64,000 bases of DNA from Cyanoderma ruficeps (Eukaryota; Chordata; Aves; Passeriformes; Timaliidae). The stretch covers positions 724,259-788,258 of the forward strand of contig VZDJ01007749.1 in NCBI GenBank assembly GCA_008694505.1. The letters run 5' to 3'. The stretch's first letter is position 1. Every line of letters begins with the position of its first letter. Position numbers and translations under genes: made by a program. Positions 23,347 to 36,875 of the stretch are shown piece after piece. The notes under the pieces were generated by a model, which searched no databases, was not told the DNA's origin, and saw only the letters and a list, made by a program, of their open reading frames with translations.

Positions 23347-26300
23347 CACACCATATTTGCTTGTAAATTTTCATTGTCCTTGCAATGATCCTTCCAGAAG
23401 GCAGATGAAGTAAAATTCCTGATACTTTTTCTTCCCAATGACAGTTCCTTCAGTACCTCTCCATGTGCTCCGAGTTGGCATGGAAACCTGATGCTGAAGC
23501 TCTGACAGGTCATCTGCAGGGCCCAGTGTTCCCAGCATGCCACCTGCATCTCTCCTGACTGTCTTCAGCTGATCTGTTGTCTTCCACTAAATTCTAATTG
23601 GAAACTGAGCACAAACTGGGGCAGTGTTCAGAGGCAAGGAGAAAGAACACTTTGAGGTCTCAAATAATGAATGCAGCTGGCTGTAGGGAAAAAAAAGGGT
23701 GTAGTGGAGGAAACCATAATCGGAAATATGCAATGCTATCTGATTTTCCTAGTATAATTTCCTTGGCTCAATCAGTGGCAGATTCTGCCCTGTTTTCACA
23801 CTTCTATGGCAGTAGCACACATTGAGCAACATTTGCTTTTTGATCCACTCCTGTGACTGTGGTTATAATGCCCAGGTTAAGAATGAATGTCTGCCTTTTG
23901 AGTTAGGAGTACACTGGCATATTCATAATTTTTAAGAAAAATCAGCAGTTTTTAAGAATTATATTGACATGTTCTTATTGTATTTATTAGGTCAGTATAT
24001 TAGACTAGATATATTTTTCACATCTCATTGTTGAAATATTTGTGAATGCTGGTCTCTGCTACCAATGAAATGACCCCATACTTATGCATAAGATAAATGT
24101 ATTTGTAGATATTTGCTGCCCCTAAGCTCAGAAAAGGAAAATGATATAAAAATTATGGAGAACGTATTTAAGATTTTTCTTCACTTAGTTGTTCTTTGAG
24201 CTGATGCATTCTATTTTTTTCCTGTGAAATAATAGTGAAGACCTGCTGGAGCAGCCCTTTTGTTCTGCTTTGCTTGGTGCCTTTTTCAGTCCTGTCATTT
24301 ACATGAGATCTCCAGCAGAATTGTGTGACATTGTTGCCCAAATATTTCAGCATGACTTTGTTGAAGTACTTTGTCACAGAGGTTCATTTATAGGGAAGAC
24401 TTGAAGGAGGTATCACTCACATCTTTTATTGCGTTGAACGTTTGACACAAATCCACAAAATTGACAGTCACAGCTTCCAAGTATCCCACAGTAGCACAAA
24501 GAGCTGCTCATGGTGTTGGACTATTGTTTTAACATGTCAGAGTGTATGTGAGAAACAATATAATTGCCTGTGGATAATGCCTTTGGCCTCATTGTGCTGA
24601 TTAAATAGATGGTTGGTTTACAGGGAGTTCTGTAGCTCTCTCTTCCACCTGACCTCTTCCCTTGGCTGCAATGAACTGGGGCCCATTAGCATTTGTTCTG
24701 CTTGTTAGAGTGAGAGGTGATTGCCATCCTGAAAAACACCAAATAGCCCAGTTAGTACATGAGCTGCTTTTCTTTTCCCTTGGCCTCTTCATTCTGTCGC
24801 TGAATATCCTGAACAAATGCTGTAGACAGTTGGCAATATTGTAGAATAATTGATCTCTGCATCTGGCACAATCTGTTTGGCACAGGCTGGCTCTTCAAAA
24901 GTGAGTGTTGTGCTTCTATTTCTCCCTTTGTCACCTTTTGTCTTACATAAATATTTGTGTCTTTAGTACTGAATCTTTCATGTAGTTGGAGGAACACAGC
25001 ACTAAGGTGCTGTAATTGGGGTTCGGAATAACCTTGGCAGAAAAACCAGCAAAAACCTGATCATATATATTAAGAAAAAAGAAAGGCCAAATCTTGCTTT
25101 ACAGCTCAAAGCACATTTCTTGACTGTTCTAGCAAATATTTTTGCTGTTCTTGCTCTTTGGTGTCATGGGGGTCAGTCATGACAGGGAATTGGTATGACC
25201 ATACCACAAATAACGATGGAGACTGACCTTGGTAAATATGAATTAACTTCTTTGGTCACAATGAAGATGTTTCACACAAAGATTAATAGAATGAAATCAG
25301 AATCTCATTATAAAGTTGTGCAGTGTGCAGCAGCTTAAAAGAACTATATTGTTGACATGGCTGGGCAGTGAGATGGGTCTGCGTGGCCTCAGCCCTTCCT
25401 GCTTTTGGTGATGCTCTTCAGGCCATCTCTTTCCATGCTTACAGGCTTCAATACATGCTGCTACACACTGCAGTGTTGGGTGTCACCTTTTGCAACCCCC
25501 AGGTGAAACTGGAAGTGACTGGAGATGTAATGAAAGAGCTGTACATCTTAACAAGACATGTCTTTTAAGAAAGAAAAAGTGGGCAAAAAGTGGTTTAATG
25601 AGATCAGAAACAGTTGGATAATCTGATATTTTGTAACTGTTCTGTCTTCCTGCTGCTAAGTAAAGTGTCCTTTCAGACCCTGTGTTCTTTCATTTGGAGA
25701 CACTGGGTCACTTCACTGAAAATAGAGGGCATATCCTCAGCTTGTATATATTATAATTAATAGTTGTATTTGTTTTCTGACCTGGGAGCACATCCCACAT
25801 TGTCTCATAAACTTATTGTACATATGGAAACAGATAAAAGCAACTTAGTGAGAAGAGATGGTTTCCATAGGTAATGAGGTGGATGTGCTCAGTTTCTATT
25901 AAAATCTCCAGAATGATCTCTACCACAACATTATTCACTCCAGTGTCTGTTCTCAAGCACCAGAGCTCCTGCTGTAGCAATTTGTTAATGCTTTATCAAC
26001 CTTAAGCTTAAAGGTTTTAAACATAATGCTGAAAACAACTTCAGCTAAGAGGTGAACCAGAAACTTTAATATTCTGGTCTATCATCTAGGTAGAGAAGAT
26101 ACACTCCCTATACACCCTGCAAGTTAAGAGAAATTGCCATTCCTTGATAAGAAATTAATATTTTCTTTAAAGAAAAATAAAAATAGGGTGAATACGGAAC
26201 TCAAAGAAGCAAATGACTGTATTTTTGCTGCAGTGCAGCTGTGAAGAATAAGCTGTGCACTGAAGCAGTGAATACATGAAGACAGTTAAGTTAATATTGC

Positions 26301-28116
26301 CTCCTTCAGTAACTCTTACCCTTTAGCTGCATGTCCTTCACTGTATTTTCCATATTTTATTGTTTGAATAGCATGCCTTTGCCACAAATGGCTGAAAGCA
26401 AACAGATAAATGAAATCACTCTGAGAACTCATAGTTCCTCTAGTCCTGCAATAGCTCCATTAGTTATTGTCTGGACAGCCAATACTGTATTTCATTGCAT
26501 AGTGATGCTCTTTCCTTCTGCCTACAGGAGCATCTCAAAGTGGGACTTTTTAAAGTATGTGGAGAAACAAAAGTTCTGCCTTGTTTTCTTTCTACCTCTT
26601 TTTTTTTATTTTAAATGCTTTTAAAAGTTTTTTTGGAGAGAAGGGGATGAAAGCCTATAATTTCTTGGAAATGTAGCATGCCTTTTGAGTTTTGATCTGC
26701 GTTAGTGGTTTTAACCCTTAGGTGTTCTGGCTGTCCATTTAGCTTAGAAGAAGAAATGATGGCTTAGATTTGTATGCTATATCTCATCAGGCAAGGCTGT
26801 TTTTCCAAAGCTGTTCTTTCTCTGCAATTCAATTCCAGCCTTTCTGGTATTAGCTGGGCAATAATGTGACACTGGGGTGATGCTTGCTGTTTATTTTTAG
26901 CTGTGTTATTTAGCTTGGGATGACAGGTCCTTCTGCTGTCCCAACTAATTGCAGACATCAGAAAATATGGTGTGGTGTCTAGGAGGAAGAGATCGATCTG
27001 ACTTCTGGTGCAGTTGTATGATTTATGAACAGGTTCATTTCTGTAGCTACAACTCTTTCATTTATTTGCATCACCTGAGTAAGATGTGCTGTAAAGCAGA
27101 ATGTTGTTGATAACTTAGAGTGAACTTTTGGACTTTGTCATGACTACTGAAGTGCCAGACTGCAGCCTGAGGTTTGAATCAAGGCTGGGTTTTGTTTCCC
27201 TAAGGAAGCCACTGAATCTCTCCTTGCTTCAGTGGGTGAGAATTAATTCATTCGTGTTTCAAAAATGCTTTGAGACTGTCATCTGGATGGAGTCATAGCA
27301 GTGTAGAGTGTGAACAGTGCACCCAGGATGGCTCAGCAAACCAGAGCAGCATTGAGGTATGGACAGAGCTGAACAATATCCAGGTATTACTCAATCACAT
27401 TTATGTCCTGAGGGATGGGAGCGCTGAAGTGTAAATGTGGATTCTCTCCTTTGAAACACATGGAACAAAATGAATAATTTGTTTACCTGCAAGCTGTCTC
27501 TTTGACAGTCTTCATACTCACAATTTAAGTGTTGCAAGTGAAATGTAATGCTACATTATCCACATGAGGCTTCTGACTTTTTTTTAGAGAAATAGAGTAA
27601 AAATAAATGGTGCTTAACATATTGTTTGCAAAGTAAACCTCCTGGGTTAAAATTCTGAGAGGACATCTTGCTTGAATAGGAAAATGTACAAATACAATTG
27701 CGTATCATTCATTTTCATGTCCACTGCTGCACTTGTATAAATAGCACAGACATGCCGGTTCTTGCCATTTGTGGTTGGTTTAAAATAGTGATGTCAAATG
27801 CCAAAGTTCTCCTAAATGTCTCCTCTTTTAAGATCTATATATTCATGATGGTTTTCTAACTAGGATTTTCTTTCATAACCTGAAGAGAAATATTAAATCC
27901 AGAACATTTCCGTTATTTACGGCAATATTTAAGCAACTTAAATTCATAGTTGGAAAGGAATTAATACTTTGCAAAGAATAGCACTTAGAAAAATTTTCTT
28001 TTTTAGCCTTAGCAGTAAATCTGTCAGCAGACTTTGGTTTACTCAGGCTTTTGATTTTTTTTCAGTAAATGCTTTTACATGTTTTCTCTCTTGATGGTTG
28101 GTGAATATTCAGTGTT

Positions 28117-28146
28117 TGAGCTCTGTGCCTATGAGCTCTGTGCCTA
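28117..28146. repeat. 15-bp perfect tandem duplication
   Basis: TGAGCTCTGTGCCTA occurs twice in immediate succession. Perfect identity suggests a recent slippage or duplication event. Confidence 0.95.
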
Positions 28147-30275
28147 CAGACTATTGATCAGAAGCATTTTATAATGCTTTTCCTGCTCCTTGATTAGACA
28201 AACATGTAAGCTCTCTGGCTCAAACAATTGTGTCGGTGAAGCTGAAGCTTGGTTGCCAAGAACACTTTCTTGGATTTTTAAAGTTTTTCCAAAGCCCTCG
28301 GTCAAGAAAACAAGGTCACTCAAACTTTTTCAGAGAACCAAACAAAAGGACTCAAGAGAGGCTGAAAAATGACTTAAAATAGCCAAAGAAATAATGGTGG
28401 ATATCCTTTTTTCAGCATTTTCCTTGTTGTATTCAGACTAGAGAATAAGGTAACAGATTATGTACATTCAAATGATCACGTCTGTAAATAGCAGTAGCGT
28501 TAAAGTTGATTGCCTGGACTAGGAGAACCAGTTCTGTTGAGCCTCATCCTTTATCTGTGACCCACAAAAATTCCACTGGGTTTGATCCCCCCCCAGTGTG
28601 ATATGGGCAGTGTGTTCTCCATGACTGAGCCTGCAGCTAACTGGTGTCTGCATGCTCTAGGCAGCAGCTGAGATACACCTGCAAATAGAAGGCTATGGTC
28701 TCCCTTTCCAATGAAACCACTGAGATCCCTGCCATGCTAGAGGCTGGGAATAAGGAAAAGAAGAAAACTATTAACTAGAGGAAGAAATGCTGTACCATTC
28801 CTGGGCTGTGAAAGAACTTAGTAAAAAATAAAGAACATTAGAGCTACAGAAAACACCATTTGAACTCTGATCTGCATCCCTTGAACTTGCCAGCTTTATC
28901 TCATAAGCTCCCCATCTTTCCTGCAGGGTATCAGGGAGAAGAGCAGGATTTGTGCTTTTCATCCATCAGGCTGTTGGGAAATGGCAAGCTGTCAGGTTCT
29001 GGCTGTGGGAACCAGCATAGCCACTGGAGTCAGGGAGTGTGAGACGGCGTCTCTTCACTCTGTGTCACTGTTCTAGACATGACCTCAGCCACGTGCATCA
29101 GCTGAGGCTCACACAGAGCATGGCAGGAGAAGGGTGGATGCCAATAAAATACTTCTCACATTCAGTGGTGCAGTGGTCAATGTTGGAGGGAAAGCCAGTT
29201 CACCCCATCCCAGGTTTTATGTATTTAACTGTTTCCAGGCATCTTGCTGTTTGTGTATCTTCTCCAGAGTTCATGAAGTGGTTTGTACTGGGACTGATGG
29301 AAATGGAATTATTTATTTCATTTAATGCGGATAATAATAAACGATTTGAAATCTGTGAGAGTATTTGTTTTTACACTCTGTCAAACACTGAGGTTTACAA
29401 AATATGCGATCTTCTTTGAGGTCTTCCCTTTCACAGGGAAGTGAAAACAAATATTTGGTGAAACTACAATGAGAATCTTGCTCCTGAAATTGGTAGGCCC
29501 AGGGCTCTCAAGATATTGGTTAATCACCCTGATTGGGCTACTCAAAAATTTAAAGCAGGCAAATCACAAATGAATTGCAAATAAAAAAAGTTTTCTTAAT
29601 TAAAATCTTTATACAAGTCTTTTTCTGGTTTGCTGAGCAGCCCAGCTGACCAATATGACACTCCTTTTGTTGCTTTCTATGTAGTGAGTTTCTTTGTTGG
29701 CAGGCCTGATAATTTTGGGACTATTTTGAAAGTACCTATTCATGTGAACTCTGTTAAAAAAGAAAGAAAAATGGGGAATATTGTGCTTCTGTAGTGAACA
29801 GGGAACAAGAAGGCTGATAGAGCTGAACAAACCGATCTGCCCTGCAGAATAACAAGGAAATGGGCAGATTCCTTTTTGCCCACCTGATTTACTGCTACCT
29901 TGATTTCTCTTTCATTTGTTCAGATGCTTTTGCTCTCCAGCACATCCATGCTGCAGCCATTTCTCACCTCTGTTTGCTTGCCAGTATAAGGTGTGTATAT
30001 ATGATATTCCTCTTACTCAAAATGAGAGTTGTACTGAAAACTTTTGTTTTGTGTAGCAGAATATACAGGGTGCTTTGAAGGCCCTTCAACAAGGCAGCTG
30101 TAGTGATCGAAGGCTTCAAGGCACATAGAGCACTTAAGGACACAGGTTGAAATTCTGCTCTTGGCCTTGAGCTTTGCTTTTACACCTTGTCAGCTGTGTT
30201 TTTTGCTGCCTTCCAATTTTGAAGTTGCTGATATAAAATGATCTAATGGCAAAATTTGCCAGACTTACCACGGAG

Positions 30276-30365
30276 AAAAAAACACAGACAAAACTAAAAA
30301 CAACAAGAAAACTCCCAAACCTAAACTACAAAACCCAGCCAAAAAACCAAACAAAACCCCAAATC
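30276..30365. repeat. A/C-rich simple sequence
   Basis: Nearly G-free and T-poor run of AAAAC, AAACC and CCAAAC words, as is common in avian DNA. Smaller tracts of similar kind lie at about 33677-33705 and 45233-45264. Not assigned to a transposon tail. Confidence 0.8.
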
Positions 30366-31381
30366 TCTAAGACTTTGGTGTTCCCCATAATGTCAGCTGT
30401 GGAGCTGGTAAATTCTTAAAAAGATGGCCAGTTCTTGTTTACTTAGAGAGGGAAGCCTCTGGGCCCTCTTCAGCAGCCCACCTGGGAAATGGGTCGCAAG
30501 TGGAGGTGAATCAGTTCTGTGAAATGAAGGCCAAGTCATTTAAACCTGGCAGCAGCAAGCATCAACATAGTGAATGGGAGCTTTGGAAAGGGCTTTTACA
30601 GGAATATGAGGGTGATTATTTTTTCTTTGACTTGTAAATAAGCATGCATGGTCCTCTGACTTACAACACAGCTATTCCTGGTTCTCACTTGTTACATCTC
30701 ATTATATCTTGTACCTTATATTGCATTTTTTGAACTTTTAACCTTTTCAAGAATGTAACTAATGTGCTTCTGGCAAGCATTTGTGTATCATTATTGTCAT
30801 ATTTCAAAGTAAGCTCATTTCTCATCTCACTGTTTCTTCAAATCTTTTTTTTTTTCCCTATGAAATGAGAATATTAGGCTAAATTCCTAAAGGATGTAAC
30901 CTAGATACAGAGGGCACACATTTAACTGCTGTTTGTCTATTCAAAGCTCTAATCCTAAATATAAATACTCATCTGCTGGTTATTTGCATGCATGAAAGAT
31001 GGTGGATGTATACACAAAGGGGGTTTTTTTTACCTTTTGCTTTCCCTGCTTGTGTTGGGGAAGAGCTCTGAGTTACCATGGAGGAGAAAAGGAATGCTTT
31101 TGTGTCAGCAAGAACAATAGCAGCTGGATAAACATTAATTAATTTAGAACAATTATACACTGATTTCCTATATTGTTTATATATTATATACTGCTTTTCT
31201 ATATTACTTGTATAATAAATAGCATGAGAGAGCATGAGAACTGTCAGGTTATAAATGTAAAAGGCATAGCAGTATTAAAATCTGATTATTGGAGATGCCT
31301 CTTCCTGAAATAAGGTGCAAACAAGACCATTTGGCCAAAGACAGTAGTACAGATCTTATTTAATAGTAAACATGAGGTGAA

Positions 31382-31399
31382 AAGAGAGAGAGAGAGAGA
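31382..31399. repeat. (AG)n microsatellite
   Basis: About nine AG dinucleotides in a row. Simple sequence. Confidence 0.9.
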
Positions 31400-34300
31400 A
31401 GTAGAAAAGTTTCCATCAGGTGGCTTAGTTCACAGTCCAAATTCCAGGAATCCAGAGGCATATTTGGGAGGGTGAGCTTCAGTGGTCACAGATGAACACT
31501 TGCTTTAAAGCTTTCAACTCTGTAGTGTGGAGAAGAACCAAAATCAAAGTGGGATTTACAACCTCTTCTCTTCCAGTCATTACCTTTGTTTTGATGTCTC
31601 AGCTTCTAGGAGAGGTGATCTTTGCAAATGAAGAAATAAGGCACATACACAAGAGGAGAGGCAGTAAAAGATTTATGGTGGTACATGACTTTTCAAAGCT
31701 TTAAAGGTTTCTTCATTCATTATCTTCTCAAGTTTCTGCTTTCAAGGTACAGACAGTTAAAGTGGGCTTGTTTCTCTCTTTAAATTTAATGACAGCTAGA
31801 GACTGCATGGTGAAATATATGCTTGCAATAACAAGATAACAATACCAAGGAGCTCACTGAGGCAGTGCTTGTGTCACATGCGAAAACCACATTGTAACTG
31901 GCAAGAAAGACCTTTTATACAAAGCACAGGAGTATTTATTTTAAAACAAAATAAGCAAAGAGGGGGAAAAAGTAGCTGAGGGTATTGTGTACCTAGTGGA
32001 ATAGAGAAATTCTTGGGGAGTACTGAATCTGCATGACCACATTTGCACAATCACCATAGGGTCGTGTTCTACGTGTGAAAGGACTGCCTTATTCTGTGTG
32101 AGAACAGCCTTGAGCACCTGGATGATTTTTTTTTTTGGTCTCTTAATTTGGTGTCCATACTTCTAAATATTCTTATTTTTGGATATCATGGATTCAACAG
32201 GCTGTCTCTGACTCAGCTCTGTTGTGTTAGACTCAATAGACCTGGCATTGAGAGGCAACCTGAGATGGGGATAGAACACGAATTAGTGGAAATTCAAACT
32301 GAGATGCTTGTGGGATGCCTTAAAAAAATACATTCTGAAAGAGAAACCACACAATGTGATATTCCAGCTCTGAATATTTGTGTTCCTTGTGTGATTTAGA
32401 CTCTGTGTCATAATGGACTGGGAAGTGGGCAGTGTAATTTCTAATGAGATGTCAGTCCTAAAACACTCTGTGCATTAGTAGAAAGAAGGGGTATCCAGCT
32501 GATGAGCTCTGCTGATGTTTTTTCATCTCATTAAGCCTTGATTAAGTAACATGCATGTTATTTCATAAATACATGGTAATTTCTGCTTGACTCCACTTGT
32601 GGCTGGCTGGGCCAATACAGGAAATTCTCTTTATTTAAACCCCTTTTCTCCCATTTCTTCTCCCCCACAGAGCCACGTGTTGCTCTCCAGCATTTCCACT
32701 CCAGAATACGAGTGGTCCTCTCCTCTCCCATGTAGTTTCTTGCCCTTTTGATGAGATGCATGAGTGTACCCCAAGCTATCCACTATCCACAATTCCTCCA
32801 TCTTCTAGGAATATTTTCTCCCTGTCTTGGATATTGTTTTTCTCTTCAAAGGCCTGTATGAACTCTCTGTGTGTCCAATGATAATATATATATATTTCTC
32901 CACAATGATGTATTTTCATAAAGGGGTAAGCATTCCAGATGGCTATTTTATGTCAAAATCCCAGCTAGAATCAGGTGATCCTTACCTTGACATAGATGAA
33001 ATTAATGTATTTTTTCCTCAACTGCGGTTGACTTCAGCCAGCTATTTAAGATGATGTCTGTATAGCAGTTTCTCTTACTGCATGTCCTAGCTAAATCAGT
33101 TTTGTTGTTGTGCTGTCAAATAGCCAACCTTTTCTTTTGGCAATGCAAGTATAATCTTTGACAGTAGAAGGACTCTATCGGGTGGAGTGAAGGTGGTAAA
33201 GGTAAAAGCTCATGTTCCTAAGGAGGGAGTAGAAAGTATCCCATTGGATTGTGTGTCTTGAAGGTGGCTTGGGGTATATATTTGTTTCCTTTTCTTCCCC
33301 CCACCACCCCGAAGTTGAATCTGGTTTCATGAAAGTTTTCTTGTCATTTCTGTTTCTATATATGTTTGTTCAAATATCCTGACAGGTGTTATGCATGAGG
33401 CCAGTATTTACATGGATGATTTTGGAGAAGCTACATACCAAGAACCTTTAGTAGATAATTGCCTTTCATCTTTATTATCCCTCAAAAAAGTCTTCTCTGT
33501 GTCTGGATGTGTTTAAATTTCTAAACACAATTTTACCCTCTTTGTGTGAGAAATTCCTTTTTTTGGTTTGCATCTCTACAGTAGCTTGCAGCCTGCTAAT
33601 TTCTGGTTAGAACAGCAAAATACTGTGGCAGTACTCTTCATATTTATAAAGATAATAGTGATTCATAGGGAGAATAAAACCCTCAAAACCACAAAACCCC
33701 CAAACCAACAATACTTTACCATATTGAGCAAGTACAAAATAGAAAGATTGGGATTAGAGGAACATAAAATAAGATATTTTCATAATGTAATTGTTAATGG
33801 TGCTTAATTGTTATCACAGGAAGTCCTTTCTGTTTCTTCTTGAAAATCACATAAAAAATCTAGAAAACAGCCGAAAGCATCAGTTGAAATTCTTGCCTAA
33901 TACCTGTGTGCAATATCAAAATCATGGGTTAAAATGTGACATTTTTAAACAAATCAAAATAATTCATTTGGAGTTCACTTGACTTCAGTTATACTCTAAG
34001 AAGCCAGTTTTAGAAAATTTAACTATTTTGCATATCGCAGATTCTTACCTAAGGGAAAAAAAAAGTGAAAATAATGTGGGTAAGAGGTGGTTTACAAATA
34101 TCATTCTGAAATACCCTGCCAAAAAACAACGTGTTTAATTAGCATTTTGCAGATGGCATGCAAAATGATCTTCGTTTAGGACACAAGTTTCTCCTCTCCT
34201 TTTTTTTTTCTGACAGACTATTTTTGAGAGTTGTTTTTGAAAACATGGTTTGTGGTTCTGCTCAGGATACATCCAGATGGAGCTGTGAACGTGTTTTCCA

Positions 34301-35726
34301 TCTGGTTCTGTGTGGGAATATCACTGTAGCTTTGGGGCTCTGGTCCACGTGCAGAGTGTGTTGACATAAGCCAAGTAAGAATGACACATTATTTAGATCA
34401 TGTTAGACTAATACAGGAATTGCTGACTTGTAAAGAGAGGAGGTCAAGGTAAGGAAGAGGAATCATTTCACTTTGATTCCTCTGAATTTAGTGAATTGTC
34501 AGATATTTCTAAGCATGCAATGCATTTGTAGTCTAAATGTTCCTTTCAGCACAAATGATTGTGCCTGCACTTTCCTACTGGTCTTTATTTTCATCTCTGC
34601 TTTTTTTAGTGTTTTTTCCACCCAGTTATTGGCAAAAGCAACAAGCAAAGAATAGACTGCAATGACTCCTTGTTGTAACAATGTTGCTGCTGCTTCAGGC
34701 CGCAGGTGAGCACATGCAGCCACCTTAGAGACTGTAAGGAAACAGGAAATTGGTGCTTTGTTATCTCAGTGTCTGACTTTATTTGGTTATATTGCTGCTG
34801 AAGAGAATATATAGTTTCAAGCGAAAGTGTGATAAGGAATAGAAGGATAACAGATGGAAAGGTGCTAATTCCAAAAACTGCAGCAAATAAATGATGGTGG
34901 GAAAGGTCATAAGCCAAATTAGGACTGAAAATAGTCTTTCAATAGGTAATGGATAATTTTGGGGAAGACGTAATGAAATACCTTAAAAGTGAAGGAGGAA
35001 AATGAGTTTATGACTTTTGTGGAAGAGGAAGGAGCCCATAGAGGAATACAAAAAAGCTAGTGTAGTTGAAGGGATTGGGTAGAAATAGAATGCCTCCTTC
35101 CATGTTTGAAAAGACTATCAACTGTTATTTTTATTTTTAAAAGCCAAATTAAATGATATCACAGTGAGCAAGATGGAAGTGGGAGTCTAAAAGTGAATTT
35201 TAGTAGCATGACGGCAGCCAGACAGGACTGTTTTCACTAAAAAATTATTCACAAGCTAGATCTACAGAACCTGGATGTGTACTCAGAATTGAAGATGAGG
35301 CAGGGTTTTATCATCCTAAACAACCAGCAAAATGATGAGTTATAAGCAGAAAAAGAGAAAGGGCCTGTGAAAAAGAGGAATTTGGAATACTTTTTAGAAT
35401 TCCCTTTAGAATTCCTTTTAGCTTCCTTTCATAGCAAAGAATCACTGAGGTGTTGGTTAAGATATGAATTTCCCAAAGAGAAAGAGGAGACAAATCTGAG
35501 GTATACACAGGTCCTTGGGGTGATAGCAAGGTGAAGATACCTGCATTTCTAATCTCATGTTACCCTGGATGTCCTGGAAACCCCTTGCAAAAACAAAAGG
35601 AGTTAGACAGATTTGCTCAGAGATAATCTGAGTAAAGAGAATGAGAAAATAAAATCACAGGAACCAGAAAAGCTGATACAGTGATAAAACACATGAAAGT
35701 GGGAGAGCGAATCTTATACAGACAGT

Positions 35727-35888
35727 GATAGAACAAGGGGGAATGGTTTTAAACCCATCCTGTGAGGGTAGTAAGGCACTGGAACAGATTGCCCAGAGAA
35801 GTTGTGGATTCTCCATTCCTGGATATGTTCAAAGCCAGGCTGGATGGGGCTTTGAGCAATCTGGATCCCAGAAGGTCCACCTGATCCA
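35727..35888 (+). mobile_element. CR1 LINE 3' fragment with internal deletion
   Basis: The order AGGGGGAATGGTTTTAAAC, then TGTGAGGGTAGTAAGGCACT, then GGAACAGATTGCCCAGAGAA, then CAAAGCCAGGCTGGATGGGG, then TTTGAGCAAT is the CR1 3' region on the plus strand. Between TTTTAAAC and TGTGAGGGT about fifty bases of the family consensus are missing, so an internal deletion has occurred. The extreme 3' end is also lost or unrecognisable. Minus-strand open frames across it are shadows. Confidence 0.9.
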
Positions 35889-36215
35889 TTTGTGCTCTGA
35901 TTAAACATAAATACTTACATACATACAGCAGCAGCAGCAAAGCAGTCCACACCCATGGCAACATGGGATTTAATTCAAGGGAAAGGGGAGGTTTTCTTAA
36001 TGAAACAAATGCTGAGAGGATAAACCTGTCGCAGACACCTGATCTTGTTTTTCCTTCAGAAATTTTGAGGAGGCAAAAAGGGGATTCTGAGGATCAGCAG
36101 GAGTTGCCAGATTAGGAAGCGAAGTGATCATTAGGCAAACAGCAGTAGGTGAGACTAAGGAAGAAATAGTCATCACGATGGAGGAGTTGGTAGTGCTACT
36201 CACAGTGAGAGAGCC

Positions 36216-36875
36216 TGTGCTGGGGTGACTTTTTGATGCTTGTATCCCCAATTGTCTGTTTTGTTTGTGTTGGCTATTGTGTTCTGTACCTTTAAGAGTG
36301 GTTCGCAGAACGAAGGAGGGAAAGAAGCAACCCTGAGTTTGTTTTGAGAAAACAGCCTTCACTCCTACACATTCCTGCTCCTGGATTGTGTCGGCTGAAG
36401 CACAGACAGCGGGACAGAGATCTCCTGTGCTTTTAGTTTGTTTAGCTAGCTGAGGCAGGGAAGCTCTCTGGACTGGTGGTTTTTTTCCCTTTCCTTTTTC
36501 TTGGGGCTGTTTAAAGCTGCTCTGGACCGAAAACCCAGAGGACCACTGGTAGCTCACACCTGCGGCTCACCGCGGCCTGGACGTCGGCATTTTCCAGCAG
36601 CGCTGGAGGGACTGATAAGAGACTGAGAGAGAGCTGAGCTACACCCACGGCAAGAACTTTCTCAGTTTGTTATCTCGCTTCAGAACGAGAGGTTTTGTTG
36701 TTTCATATTATTCATTTTTTGTGCTTGTGGGCACTTTGTTAAAAAAATAATTTTCCCCACTTTTCTCTAAGGAGATTTTTTTCCTGGACTAGTTGGGGGA
36801 GGGGTGATTTGGGCTTGCTTCTTCAGAGGAACCCCATTCCGAGGTTTTCTCCCAAATTTGCCCTAAACCAGAACA
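36216..36875 (+). mobile_element. Solo LTR, ERVL-like
   Basis: The 660-bp element starts TGTGCTGGGGT and ends ACCAGAACA; the termini form an imperfect inverted repeat (8 of 11 positions) with TG...CA ends. It is flanked by GAGCC (36211-36215) and GAACC (36876-36880), a 5-bp target duplication with one mismatch, the length made by ERVL-type integrases. No tRNA primer-binding site or internal retroviral sequence follows the right end, so it is a solo LTR left by recombination. The start, with GTATCCCCAATTG and ACCTTTAAGAGTGG, and the end, with CCCTAAACCAG, match my recollection of a passerine ERVL LTR. The interior carries a GC-rich block around 36550-36620. The 186-codon minus-strand open frame (35997-36557) overlaps this LTR and its left flank and is not a gene. 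Confidence 0.82.

Larger units (their letters stand above)
23347..35726. other. Non-coding, no gene recognised
   Basis: About 12.4 kb with no recognisable gene. It contains a perfect 15-bp tandem duplication (28117-28146), an A/C-rich tract (30276-30365), a short AG microsatellite (31382-31399), and poly-T near 34199-34210. The open frame at 29039-29419 (+, 126 codons) is the largest, with no domain recognised. A very diverged transposon could be present without my seeing it. Confidence 0.55.

Noticed and set aside
29039..29419. 126-codon plus-strand open frame
   Set aside because: No signal peptide, domain or repeat pattern is convincing, and it has no supporting neighbour.
35997..36557. 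186-codon open frame on the minus strand, the longest in the window
   Set aside because: Its 5' part lies antisense to the ERVL-like LTR (36216-36875) and the rest runs into its left flank. The composition is low in domain-like features and no family is recognisable.
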